A stretch of 64,000 nucleotides of DNA from Lathyrus oleraceus (lineage: Eukaryota > Streptophyta > Magnoliopsida > Fabales > Fabaceae): NCBI RefSeq assembly GCF_024323335.1, contig NC_066585.1:177199149-177263148 (forward strand). Reading direction: 5' to 3'. Below, in pieces: positions 11,454 through 21,119 of this stretch (position 1 is the first letter of the stretch; every line of letters starts with the position of its first letter). The notes below the pieces were generated by a model. The model saw only the letters and a list, made by a program, of their open reading frames with translations, made no database searches and was not told the DNA's origin. Both the position numbers and the translations under genes were made by a program.

Positions 11454-12054
11454 TGTTCTGGACTGGGCCATGACACTAGGCACGGTGCGGCCCAACGCTC
11501 GCCGAGCCCACGTCCGAACGGCCATGTCCAAGCGACCGCGAGGTCACGTTAGATGAACGACCGTCCGCCCGAAGAACGTCTCCTCGGCCCCGTAAACACG
11601 TGTCGGGCGACGAGCGGGTCCCCCTCGTATGATCGCCATCCACTTATTGTCAACCCACGTCGCGGGCACCTAAGTTGTGTCGGGCAGAGCCATAACGGCA
11701 TCTCGCTTACCACGTCACCCAACTCCCCTATATTATCTCCTTAGAGATAGGGGCAGTTGGACCAGGGGGCAGACCTTGGTCTAGGTCTTAACGCTTCTTA
11801 CGCGTCCCCTGGCAGCTCCTCCTTGGGCCTAGTTAATCCAGCCCATTAGGAGCCTTGGCCCAGCGCTGGGGGCTCAATATAAATACCCCTTTCATGGCAA
11901 AGGGGCAGGTATTCTAACTCACACTCTGATAACCTCATTCTGTACCTTTTCTGACTTAAGCATTGGAGCACCTTGCAGGTACACCCCCCTTTTCATTTCA
12001 TTATCCGGCCCATTCACCAAGACCTTGGAAGGCCCTCCTGATCAGGTGAGATCA
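11454..12054 (+). mobile_element. 5' LTR of the Tat element
   Basis: Starts TGTTCTGGACTG and ends GGTGAGATCA. A TATA box (TATAAATA, 11878-11885) lies about 425 bp in, so U3 is about 455 bp and R/U5 is short. The sequence is GC-rich compared with the AT-rich flank. Confidence 0.95.
11878..11885 (+). promoter_or_regulatory. TATA box of the Tat LTR promoter
   Basis: TATAAATA, repeated identically in the 3' LTR at 21544-21551. It should start the sense genomic RNA about 30 bp downstream. Confidence 0.7.
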
Positions 12055-12055
12055 G

Positions 12056-12073
12056 TGGCGCCGTCTGTGGGAA
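12056..12073 (+). other. Primer binding site of the Tat element
   Basis: TGGCGCCGTCTGTGGGAA starts one base after the LTR end. The first 8 bases pair with the 3' end of plant tRNA-Asp; the rest differs, so the exact primer tRNA is uncertain. Confidence 0.8.
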
Positions 12074-12134
12074 CTAACTATCCCCATCTTCATCAAACGA
12101 GGATCAAAAGCTCATTTGTTTCTGTCCTTCCAAC

Positions 12135-15100
12135 ATGGCCGGAGAACAACATAGCGATCACAGCCGTCCCCTCGTCAACTACAACATGGACGACGGCCCG
12201 CCATCCCATGAAGCGGACGTTCGGGACGGTCATCCATCCACCCCGTCTCCAGAGCCCCAAAACAACGGAGATGCCTCTCACGCCCACAATTTAGGGGCAG
12301 AGACATTTCATCCCATTCCCGTTCCCGTTGAAGGAGACGCCGTAATGATTGCCATGGTGAATGCCCTCAATCAAGCCGGTTCTATGCTCCACCAGCAGCA
12401 CGAACGAATCACGGCCCTCGAAGCCGAACGACAAGAAGCCCGGCCCCAGCCGGTGAGTAGGATACAACAGCGTTCGGAGCCAACGAAGAAGCGAGGACGT
12501 CGCTCTCCCGAACCCTACGCCAGCAGGGCACGCGCCCGTCGTGACGGTGGTCGAGCGAGAACATCACCAAGGCGCGGGCACAGCCCCGACAACAACGAAC
12601 TGTCTCCCTTAAGGAGCGATGAGGAAGATTTGCATTGCCCCCTATCTCGGGCAATAATGGAGGCCCCGCTCCCCAAAGGCATGGAGAAACCGCCAAACCT
12701 AGCTGTGTACGACGGGACTACAGATCCCGACGATCACGTCGACAACGTCAACGCGATGCTCGACTACCGCAATGATATAACCGGGCACCTCAAATGCCGA
12801 CTGTTCTCAACGACCCTCAGGAAAGGGGCCATGGCCTGGTACAAAAGCTTGGCCCCTGAGTCCATTACGTCATGGAGAGTCATGAGGTCCATGTTCACCC
12901 GGCACTTTACAGCTTCCCGTCGTCACCCCAAGACTGAGGCGACCCTTGAAGCCATAGTGCAGAAGAAGAATGAAACACTGCGCTCATACATCGAGCGATT
13001 CAACCAGGAAGCTGTCGAGGTAGATACCACCGAGCACATGAAGAAGTATCTCCTCGAGAGAGGTCTCTTACCCGGCAGTGAACTTAGCAGAGCCGTAGGG
13101 ATCGAGCCTCCCCGCACCTTAAACGAGCTCCTGCATAAAGCCCAGGCCTACATCAGATACGAGGAAAAGCAGGTGGCACACAATGCCCGCAGCGGACGTA
13201 ACGCTGGGGAGACCGAGCACTCAAAACGCGATGACACGAGCATTTCCCGTCGCAACGGAGACAAACGAAGAGAAGAAAGACCTCGCGAGCTCCGGGAAGG
13301 AAGAGGCCCCGCGGGCAGATATAGCGAGTACACCTTACTGACAGCTCCTCGAGAGCGTATCCTCGCAGAATGTATCAACTCTGAATTTAAGCAGGGCAGG
13401 GTCAGGTTCCCAAAACCGTCTGCACCAAAGCCCCACACCGACAAATCAAAGTACTGCCGGTTCCACAGAAGTCACGGGCACGTGACCGAAGACTGCGTCC
13501 ACCTGAAAGATGCGATTGAAATTTTAATCCAAGAAGGGCACCTGAAGCAGTACACGAGGAAGAACGAAGCTCCCAGACACGACGAGCCAGAGAAGAAGAG
13601 ACCCCGGGAAAACACACCCCCTGACAACTCTCCCTATCAAGTGGCCCTCTGCGTGTCACGACCGGAAGATTTCTTCCTCCCCGAACCATTGCCCGAGGGC
13701 AAGATCACTGCACTCAGCCCCTGGGAAGACTTCCCTACCACACTGGTGATATCAGGAGGAGGGACTAACGGGGAATCCGCGGCCCTCTCCGTCAAACGTA
13801 AGTTCGACGAACTCCTACTGACTGCCCCCGAGCAGAAAGCGACATTGACAAAATACCGGGGAAAATCCAACCCAATATCCTTCTTCCTGGAGGAACTCCC
13901 GGGCGGATCCCCCAACTCGGCCATCCCACTATTGATAAGAGCAAAGATGGCCCGATTCGACGTACGACGCATCCTGGTCGACGAAGGCAGCTCAGTGGAT
14001 ATCATGTACGTCCACCTCTTCAAGACTCTGAAGCTAGACAAGACCAACTTAGCCCCCTACGTCGGATCAGATCTCCAAGGATTCAACGGAGCAACAACCA
14101 GACCGTGGGGATATGTTGAGCTCCTCGTCACCTTCGGCGAACAAGAAACGGCCAGGGAAGTCAAAATCCAATTTCTGGTCGTAGACTGTCCGTCTCTCTA
14201 CAATTGCATCTTTGGACGCCCGACACTGGCCGAACTCACTGCGGTCCCATCCACCGTCCACCTGAAGATGAAATACTACACCAAATTGGGACGTGTGGTC
14301 ACCATCCATGGTGACATCGAAGCAGCCCGACGATGCTACGACGCCGCAGTAAAAGGACAGGCCGTAGTCAGCACGAAGAGCAACTGCAACAACAAAAAGC
14401 TCAAGACCGAGGATCCTGCCCGAGGAGTCAACGCCATCGACCTCGACTGTCGCATCGGGCTGGACGAGACCGAAGAGGGGAGGTTCCCCAAGGAACGCTC
14501 TCTCGAACACCCGGTCCGACCAATCCCCGACGGGGAGTTCGAACTCATTCCTCTTGGGGACGATCCGGAAAGGACGGTGAAGATAGGTAAGGGACTACCC
14601 GAGGAAACAAGAGAAGAGCTAGTAGCATGCCTCCAAGAGAACTCCGACCTCTTCGCGTGGAATGCCGCAGAAATGCCCGGGCTGGACCCCGAGATCGCGT
14701 GTCATAAGCTAGCTGTAGACCGGGCAGCCAAGCCCATAGCACAGCATAGACGCAAGCAATCGCCCGAAAAGGCAGAGGCTGCCGAGCGAGCTGTAAAAGA
14801 CCTCTTAGAGGCAAATTTTATTTCTGAAGCCCAGTACACAACCTGGCTCTCTAATGTAGTCCTCGTTAAGAAAAATAATGGAAAATGGCGTATGTGTGTT
14901 GATTATACTGATCTTAATAGGGCTTGCCCGAAAGATGCTTTCCCCCTCCCTAATATAGACTCGCTCGTTGACAACTCTGCAGGTTTTAAACTCTTGTCCT
15001 TCATGGACGCATATAGTGGATACAACCAGATCCCTATGTCGCCCGCAGACAAGAAACACACAGCGTTCATGACCCCAACGGGCAATTACTATTACAACGT

Positions 15101-16418
15101 GATGCCGTTCGGGCTCAAGAACGCTGGCGCTACATACCAACGCATGATGAACAAAGTCTTCAAGGACGAAATAGGGGACATGCTCGAAGTGTACATGGAC
15201 GACATGATCGTCAAATCACACGAGGAGATAACCCATGCTCGACACCTTACGAAGGTATTCGAGCAGGCGAGACAGTGTAAAATGAGGTTCAACCCCGAAA
15301 AATGCACGTTTGGAGTCCGAGCAGGCAAGTTCCTCGGTTTCTATCTCACCGAAAGAGGGATCGAGGCCAACCCCGACAAATGCCGGGCATTCTCGGAGTT
15401 TCCGACCCCGAAAACCAAAAAATCGATCCAGTCACTCAATGGAGTGCTCGCCTCACTCTCCCGTTTCATCGCCAAGTCCGCCCAGCACGCGTTGCCGTTC
15501 TTCAGACTCCTTCGCAAAGAGGCTACCTTCGACTGGACCGATGAATGCGAGCAAGCGCTACTCCATCTAAAGAGGGTTCTGTCCCAACCCCCGGTCTTAT
15601 CACGGCCATCAGAAAAGGAAACCCTATACTTATACCTATCCGTGGCAACCGAGGCCGTCAGCGCCGTTCTAATAAGAGAAACCGACGAAGGACAAAAGCC
15701 CATCTATTTTACGAGTAAAGCACTCCAAGGCCCCGAGCTCCGATATCAGCAAATCGAAAAGGTCGCCCTGGCCCTCATCAACACAGCGAGGAGACTACAA
15801 TATTACTTCCTCGCACACACGATAAAGGTAAGGACCGACCAGCCAATCAAACAGCTGCTCGGACGTCCGGATATGGCCGGGAGGATGCTCAAATGGTCAC
15901 TAGAACTCTCCGAATTCGACATACAATACGAAAGTAGGAAAGCCTTGAAAGCTCAGGCACTGGCCGACTTCGTCGCGGAGATGACCCACTGCCCGACCCC
16001 AGCAGAAAGCGCCCACAAATGGACGATCTTCGTCGATGGCGCCTCCAGCACGTCAGGCAGCGGGGCCGGGATCATCCTCGAAAATGAAGAAGGGATCCTG
16101 ATAGAGGTATCATTAGCGCTAGCGTTCCCAACATCGAACAACCAAGCCGAATACGAAGCCTTCCTAGCAGGCCTGAGGTTAGCCGAGGACCTGGGGGCAA
16201 AAGAGGTAAAAATATCCACCGACTCCCAGCTCGTGGCCTCACAGGTGCGGGGAGACTACCAAACCAAGAACGACAACCTCCTCGAGTACTTGTCCCTCGT
16301 CAAAGAAAAACTTGACAGATTCGAAAAATGGGATGTTCGACATCATACCCCGCGAGCACAACACACGGGCAGACGTTCTCTCGAAACTAGCCAGCACGAG
16401 GAAAAAGGGTGGGAATAA
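12135..16418 (+). CDS. Tat gag-pol polyprotein: gag, protease, RT, RNase H, second RNase H
   Basis: A 1427-codon ORF encoding the cytoplasmic particle and replication enzymes of the element. In order: disordered basic N-terminus; gag capsid domain at about 190-300 (AMAWYKSL, with RSYIERFNQEA); a Cys/His knuckle-like motif (CRFH..HVTEDC) near 437-453; aspartic protease with LVDEGSS near 613-620; reverse transcriptase from about 880, with FMDAYSGYNQ near 956 and the catalytic YMDD at about 1019; Ty3 RNase H; and an archaeal-type RNase H from about 1294 (FVDGASS, AEYEAF, STDSQL). The true protein continues into integrase, but an extra base near 16338-16352 shifts the frame, so about 20 out-of-frame residues end this ORF at 16418. 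The last RNase H Asp (in RADVLSKLA) falls after the shift. The ATG lies 62 bp after the PBS. Confidence 0.9.
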   Translation: MAGEQHSDHSRPLVNYNMDDGPPSHEADVRDGHPSTPSPEPQNNGDASHAHNLGAETFHPIPVPVEGDAVMIAMVNALNQAGSMLHQQHERITALEAERQEARPQPVSRIQQRSEPTKKRGRRSPEPYASRARARRDGGRARTSPRRGHSPDNNELSPLRSDEEDLHCPLSRAIMEAPLPKGMEKPPNLAVYDGTTDPDDHVDNVNAMLDYRNDITGHLKCRLFSTTLRKGAMAWYKSLAPESITSWRVMRSMFTRHFTASRRHPKTEATLEAIVQKKNETLRSYIERFNQEAVEVDTTEHMKKYLLERGLLPGSELSRAVGIEPPRTLNELLHKAQAYIRYEEKQVAHNARSGRNAGETEHSKRDDTSISRRNGDKRREERPRELREGRGPAGRYSEYTLLTAPRERILAECINSEFKQGRVRFPKPSAPKPHTDKSKYCRFHRSHGHVTEDCVHLKDAIEILIQEGHLKQYTRKNEAPRHDEPEKKRPRENTPPDNSPYQVALCVSRPEDFFLPEPLPEGKITALSPWEDFPTTLVISGGGTNGESAALSVKRKFDELLLTAPEQKATLTKYRGKSNPISFFLEELPGGSPNSAIPLLIRAKMARFDVRRILVDEGSSVDIMYVHLFKTLKLDKTNLAPYVGSDLQGFNGATTRPWGYVELLVTFGEQETAREVKIQFLVVDCPSLYNCIFGRPTLAELTAVPSTVHLKMKYYTKLGRVVTIHGDIEAARRCYDAAVKGQAVVSTKSNCNNKKLKTEDPARGVNAIDLDCRIGLDETEEGRFPKERSLEHPVRPIPDGEFELIPLGDDPERTVKIGKGLPEETREELVACLQENSDLFAWNAAEMPGLDPEIACHKLAVDRAAKPIAQHRRKQSPEKAEAAERAVKDLLEANFISEAQYTTWLSNVVLVKKNNGKWRMCVDYTDLNRACPKDAFPLPNIDSLVDNSAGFKLLSFMDAYSGYNQIPMSPADKKHTAFMTPTGNYYYNVMPFGLKNAGATYQRMMNKVFKDEIGDMLEVYMDDMIVKSHEEITHARHLTKVFEQARQCKMRFNPEKCTFGVRAGKFLGFYLTERGIEANPDKCRAFSEFPTPKTKKSIQSLNGVLASLSRFIAKSAQHALPFFRLLRKEATFDWTDECEQALLHLKRVLSQPPVLSRPSEKETLYLYLSVATEAVSAVLIRETDEGQKPIYFTSKALQGPELRYQQIEKVALALINTARRLQYYFLAHTIKVRTDQPIKQLLGRPDMAGRMLKWSLELSEFDIQYESRKALKAQALADFVAEMTHCPTPAESAHKWTIFVDGASSTSGSGAGIILENEEGILIEVSLALAFPTSNNQAEYEAFLAGLRLAEDLGAKEVKISTDSQLVASQVRGDYQTKNDNLLEYLSLVKEKLDRFEKWDVRHHTPRAQHTGRRSLETSQHEEKGWE

Positions 16419-17736
16419 ATCAGTAATCCAAGAAATTCTCCCTCGGCCCAGCATCGACAAGCTACCGCCTCCACTCGAGGTCAACGCTATTGGAGATGCC
16501 CACTGTTGGATGACACCCATCTACAATTACCTCACGCGAGACGAACTCCCGGCTGACCCGAAAGAGGCGACCACTGTCAAACGACGCGCATGCTCGTACG
16601 TACTCCTCGAAGGCAAACTCTACCGGAGAGGATTCTCCATCCCACTACTCAAATGCGTCGAGGAAGAGAAAGTCCCCGACATACTTGGAGAGCTACACCG
16701 GGGAATTAACGCCCAACGCCTCGGCGGACGATCGCTCGCACGAAAAGCCCTCCGAGCAGGCTACTACTGGCCGACCATGCAAAACGATTCGAAAGAGCAC
16801 GTCAAAAGATGTGACAAATGCCAACGACATGCCGACATGCACCTCGCACCCCCGAACGACCTCAAATCACTGTCCTCCCCGTGGCCCTTCGCGTGGTGGG
16901 GCATGGACATCCTCGGACCCTTCGTCACCGGATCATATCAGAATAAATACCTCATCGTCGGGGTGGATTACTTCACCAAATGGATCGAGGCGGAGGCACT
17001 GGCTAAAATAACCGCGCAGAACATTCTCCGGTTCTTCAAGCGCAACATCCTCGCTCGGTTCGGTATACCCCAGGCACTTGTCACAGAAAACGGGACACAA
17101 TTCACGGACGGAGGATTCCAGGACTTCGTCGCCAGCCTGGGCACCACACAGCATTTCACGTCTGTCGAGCACCCGCAGACGAACGGGCAAGCAGAGGCGG
17201 CCAACAGGGTAATCCTACGTGGCCTCAAACGCAGACTCGGTGAGGCAAAGAGGGCATGGGTCGAGGAGCTACATAGCGTGCTATGGGCCTACCGCACGAC
17301 ACCACATTCTACCACCGGGGAAACCCCGTTCCGACTAACGTACGGCACCGAGGCAGTCATCCCGGTGGAGATACGGACGCCAACGAGGAGGACAGAGGAG
17401 CCCCTAGACGAGGAAATGAACGATGAAACCCTTAGAGCCGAGCTCGACCTAGTCGAGGAGATACGTTCCGAGGCAGCCCTCAGGGAAACAACCCTCAAAC
17501 AAAAAATAGCACTACGCCATGACGCGAAAGTCATAAAAAGAGAGTTCCAGGTCGGCACCCTGGTCCTCAGAAGAAACCAGAAAAACCCGAGAGAGGGCAA
17601 ACTGGCAGCCAACTGGGAAGGCCCTTACCGCGTCCGCGACAAGACGAGCAACGGGGCCTATTACCTAGAAAACCTACAAGGAGAACAACTCGCTCGACCA
17701 TGGAACGCAGAAAAACTTAGACAATATTACAGCTAA
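16312..17736 (+). CDS. Tat integrase, separated from pol by a frameshift
   Basis: Continuation of pol in the +1 frame; coding similarity resumes at about 16345 with PREHNTRADVLSKLA, the end of the second RNase H. The integrase zinc finger (HHCC, ending CDKCQRH) is at about 16700-16835. The catalytic core has Asp in GMDILGP and Glu in NGQAEAANR, but the second acidic residue reads VTENG instead of the usual DNG, a D-to-E change at about 17086-17088. The C-terminal part ends in the usual GPYRV region with no chromodomain. The ATG at 16312 is unlikely to be a real start; the region should be translated as part of the polyprotein. Confidence 0.85.
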   Translation: MTDSKNGMFDIIPREHNTRADVLSKLASTRKKGGNKSVIQEILPRPSIDKLPPPLEVNAIGDAHCWMTPIYNYLTRDELPADPKEATTVKRRACSYVLLEGKLYRRGFSIPLLKCVEEEKVPDILGELHRGINAQRLGGRSLARKALRAGYYWPTMQNDSKEHVKRCDKCQRHADMHLAPPNDLKSLSSPWPFAWWGMDILGPFVTGSYQNKYLIVGVDYFTKWIEAEALAKITAQNILRFFKRNILARFGIPQALVTENGTQFTDGGFQDFVASLGTTQHFTSVEHPQTNGQAEAANRVILRGLKRRLGEAKRAWVEELHSVLWAYRTTPHSTTGETPFRLTYGTEAVIPVEIRTPTRRTEEPLDEEMNDETLRAELDLVEEIRSEAALRETTLKQKIALRHDAKVIKREFQVGTLVLRRNQKNPREGKLAANWEGPYRVRDKTSNGAYYLENLQGEQLARPWNAEKLRQYYS

Positions 17737-18222
17737 ATACACCACGGGGAGACGTGGCAGGTACGACCACGCTCTTCGTCCCCAAAACCCCAGGGAGGAA
17801 CCACGAGACCCGGGAACGATCCGGGGTCACATGACAAACACAACCCTCCCCGACGGTTGGGATCTTGACCAAGACTCAACGTCGAAGTACCAGAACTGGC
17901 AGGGCACCCAGCTCGCGATGGGAGGGCCCAAGCCTCGAGACCAGGGTTCGAACAACGGACCCGGGCTTCGATCCCCACGGGCACAAAAGCCCGACACTTC
18001 GTCGGTTCCCTAAACCGAGGAGATCAACAAAGTCGAGTAGAGTACAAGTTCATACAAACAAGTATCAAACACAACGAGCACAATGAATGATGACGAAAAT
18101 ATTCCATACATTAATAACAATAAGTGCGGCCGAGGCCAAGTACGCCCGAAGGCCATATTACAACGCCCGGAGGCCAAAATACATAAGGCGCGCAGGCCAT
18201 AAAGCAAAGAAAAACAAATACA
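17737..18222. other. Spacer between convergent pol and antisense gene
   Basis: No coding signature on either strand. It separates the pol stop (+) from the stop of the antisense gene (-), so it probably holds the 3' UTR and polyadenylation site of the antisense transcript. Confidence 0.5.
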
Positions 18223-20641
18223 CTAAGACTCCACTCGGAGCACCTCTTCATCCTCTTCTTCGTCTTCCCCCAGCTCCTCCTCCACTTCGAACGGGCAGAT
18301 AATCTCACCTTCCCGGACGCAGTAGTTGTAGGCCGACCCCGCTGTCACCAACCCAGGGTTCAGAAGCCCGAGCTGCTCGACAGCATTGTCGAAACCCTCT
18401 TTGAAGCAGGCCACGAGATCTTGGTTGAGGGTCCGAATATGCCCTAGCAGCTCACCGCGCGAACCAAGAGCGCGTTCCTCCTCGGTCTCATCGGCCAGAG
18501 GGCGGACCTTCCCCTCGAGAGTCGCAACCTGAGCCCGTAGGCCAGCATTGTCCTCGGCCAGCTTCTGATGGTCGGCCACCTGCTCTTCCAAGCTCGCCTT
18601 AACAGCCGTCAACTGGTCCCTCTCCTTCTCCACCTCCTCCAGCTTCTGGCTCAGCCCTTCCTGCAGCTGATGCTCTTCTTTGTAGTCCGACAGATCTTTG
18701 GATAATTTTTCCTTCTCCGTCCGAATCTGCAAAAGAGCATCCTCCAGCGAGGCAGTGGAGACCGAAGTGTCGGTCAAAACCATGGCCGTCTCCATCACCC
18801 GGATGACAGCAGCAATATCCCTGGCCAGATCCTTTCTCCGGGCAGCAGCGTCCTGGTCCAGAATAGCCTTGGCCTCAGGCGCGGGCACAGCAATCGACTC
18901 CTCGGCCTTGAAGAACGACCGCTCCACGTAGCAGGGAGGTAGAAGATAGCTGCCCGCTCCATTCGGACTTCCTAGAGACGCCCTGGTGAGAGGCCCAGCC
19001 GGACGCTTCCGTTTATGAAGGGGGGAAGCCGCTGGCGACGGACTGCTATCACGAATGTCGATCGGGTTAGCCCGAGGAGGAGAGGAAGGGATCACGCTCG
19101 CCGCCTGCGAGGGACCGACCCCGGCATCGCCAGCAGTCTCCAAGACGCGGGCCACAGTTTTCTTCTTCTTCTTGGACACCCGGTCAGGAGCGCCGACCTG
19201 ATTCGCTAGCTTCAGCACCCGATCGCGAGCATTGGGCATGGCACCTGCAAACAAATTACACACAAACATTAGCGAGCGAAGTCATAAACAGAAATAGAAA
19301 GCTAAACAAAGTCTGCCTACTCAATAACGCCAGAGCTTCCTCCTCGGTGTCACACTCGAGCAGAGCCTTCGTATTGATGTAACGCGTCTCGGTGATGGGT
19401 TCCCCGGCCTCATCCAGGAAGGGCACGCCCTGTCGATTCGCCCAGAACCCCAAGCTGAAGCTCTGCACGTAGTCGACCAGCTTCTTGTATGCGAGCCTAT
19501 CCTCCTCGCCGAGCATCGCATACTTGACTCGGTAATGCGCCGTGGAGAGATCGAAATGATCACGCTGCCACCTCAACGGTATCTTCGACATCAGCGTCTC
19601 CTCCCCGTTGGGTTTCCGTTGATAGTAGTATAGAGAGTGAAGGGCGGCCCGAGTAATCGGCATCACCACGTACCACCGGTTCTTGAAATGGCGAACAGAA
19701 TCCTCGTACGTCTTGAACAAACGCACAGGCTGCTTGAAAGAAACCCAACTGTGGCGACCACGGGAACCGGACCTCTGGAGATGGAAAACGTGGAAGAAGA
19801 GGGCCCGGGTGCAACCAATGCCGAGGAACTGGCAAACCAACTCGAATGCCCGCATAAATGCGAGAGCATTAGGATGCAGCTGGGACGGCGCCAGCCGGAG
19901 CCACTCGAAGACCGACATCTGGAAGGAATTAAAGGGCAGTCTAATCCCCGCCTCACGGAAAGCAAATTCGTACATAGTGAACTGCTTCCCCGGGAAATGA
20001 TGACAAATGCGGTCTTCTTCCTTGGGGGCGCAGCAATACCAGTTTGGTGGATCCTCCCGGCCTATTGTCTCGACCATAGCGTGAGCAACGACGGCCTCGT
20101 CACAGAAGTCGGACCCCTCCTCCAAGGGCTCGTCCGCAACCCAGGAGAAGTCGACCTGCCCGGAAGAGGAGGCATGTTCCGTACCATCTCGGACACCCCC
20201 ATCCCCGACAGGGAGACGAGCGATTGTCGCATCTTCGGTGGAAGACCCAGAATCTTCCCTCCTCGGTCGTAAACGCCCGGTTGCACCTGAAACGCAGACA
20301 GAAAGAGTGAATTCGACGTCATATCAAATCCACCCTTCCACCGCAGGTCAAGTGAAAGGGCGTAGCGGCGACGGACACCAACCGTGCTCAACTCGGTGAC
20401 ACATGCACTCTATAGAGACCGGGCACAAACTTCATACAGCCTATGCAAGTATTGCCCGGCATATGAAATTCATGCCCGGTACAGTACGATCCCAACCCTA
20501 TTTTCGACTGGTTAATATACACCTACGGTCCACTGCACTATTCCTAAGCTAAACCTAACCACATTTCTACAAAAATAATATGCGTTTGACAGAAACAACA
20601 AGGAAAAACAGTGGGTCAAGGTGGAAAACCATACCTGACAT
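18223..20641 (-). CDS. Antisense three-exon gene of the Tat element (664 aa)
   Basis: A minus-strand gene between integrase and 3' LTR. Exon 1 coding part is only ATGTCAG (20641-20635). Intron 1 is 20634-20287 (GTATGG...TTTCAG), exon 2 20286-19321, intron 2 19320-19245 (GTAGGC...TTTGCAG) and exon 3 19244-18223. All three join in one open frame of 664 codons with GT-AG introns. Exon 2 resembles the plant 'putative gypsy-type transposon' domain (PF04195, formerly transposase_28), judged from conserved aromatic blocks such as FREAGIRLPF, WLRLAPSQLHPNA and FLGIGC; I could not run a search. Exon 3 starts with a Lys-rich patch (SKKKKKT, a possible nuclear signal), then Pro/Ser-rich linker, a long coiled coil (about 100 residues, Glu/Lys/Leu-rich) and an acidic tail. 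Antisense ORFs are known in Tat/Retand elements; their function is unknown. Not a shadow of sense coding, since pol has already ended. Confidence 0.75.
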
Positions 20642-20808
20642 AACTAAGTTGAAAGGGTTGCGGTGGTGTCCAAGCGGAAGGCGGTGGTGCGGATAGGAGG
20701 ACAGGCGGAGACGGCGTTCCAGACGGTTGAGCGAGCAAACGTGAGAGAATATGGAGAACTCCGGTGAACGCGTGAGCAAATAAAGTAGAAATGAAGTTAC
20801 TCAACCCC

Positions 20809-20816
20809 TTTTTATA
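20809..20816 (-). promoter_or_regulatory. TATA box of the antisense gene
   Basis: TATAAAAA on the minus strand lies 168 bp upstream of the antisense start codon and 304 bp inside the 3' LTR. A start about 30 bp downstream (near 20780) would give a leader of about 140 nt with no earlier ATG in it. The promoter is internal to the element, so antisense transcription would not need the LTR. Confidence 0.55.
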
Positions 20817-21102
20817 GGGCTAGGCACGTGGACCAACAGGCTAGGTCATCATTGCCTAGCCTGCCTACGCCGTCTTTGCACGCGAAATGAAGCGACGCCA
20901 CTAATTCTGAGACACGTCTATCAAAAATAAGAAACTGAAAGACCCGAGCACCCGTCCATCTCCTCGACTCGCCAAGACGCCACCTCCCCGCGTCATACCC
21001 ACGTCTACTACGAGGAAGGTGCAGATCAACCGATCACCTCCATCCCCGACAGTCCCGGGGAACCCTTAGTTGAAACATAAGTCATCTCTCTGGCTCAGAG
21101 AC

Positions 21103-21119
21103 TCGACTTGGGGGGCTCC
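21103..21119 (+). other. Polypurine tract of the Tat element
   Basis: CGACTTGGGGGGCTCC, with a G6 run, ends directly at the 3' LTR start (21120). It is the expected primer site for plus-strand DNA synthesis. Confidence 0.75.

Noticed and set aside
13148..14814. Minus-strand ORFs of 89-147 codons across the Tat gag-pol region
   Set aside because: They are shadows of a GC-rich sense ORF and show no splice or domain support, unlike the real antisense gene further right.
16312..16418. Programmed frameshift between pol and integrase
   Set aside because: No slippery heptamer or pseudoknot is evident, and related elements encode pol in one frame; a chance extra base is the simpler reading.
19637..20272. 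211-codon ORF on the + strand
   Set aside because: It is the reverse-strand shadow of exon 2 of the antisense gene; no family features, and the minus-strand reading has domain-like blocks and splice-compatible ends.
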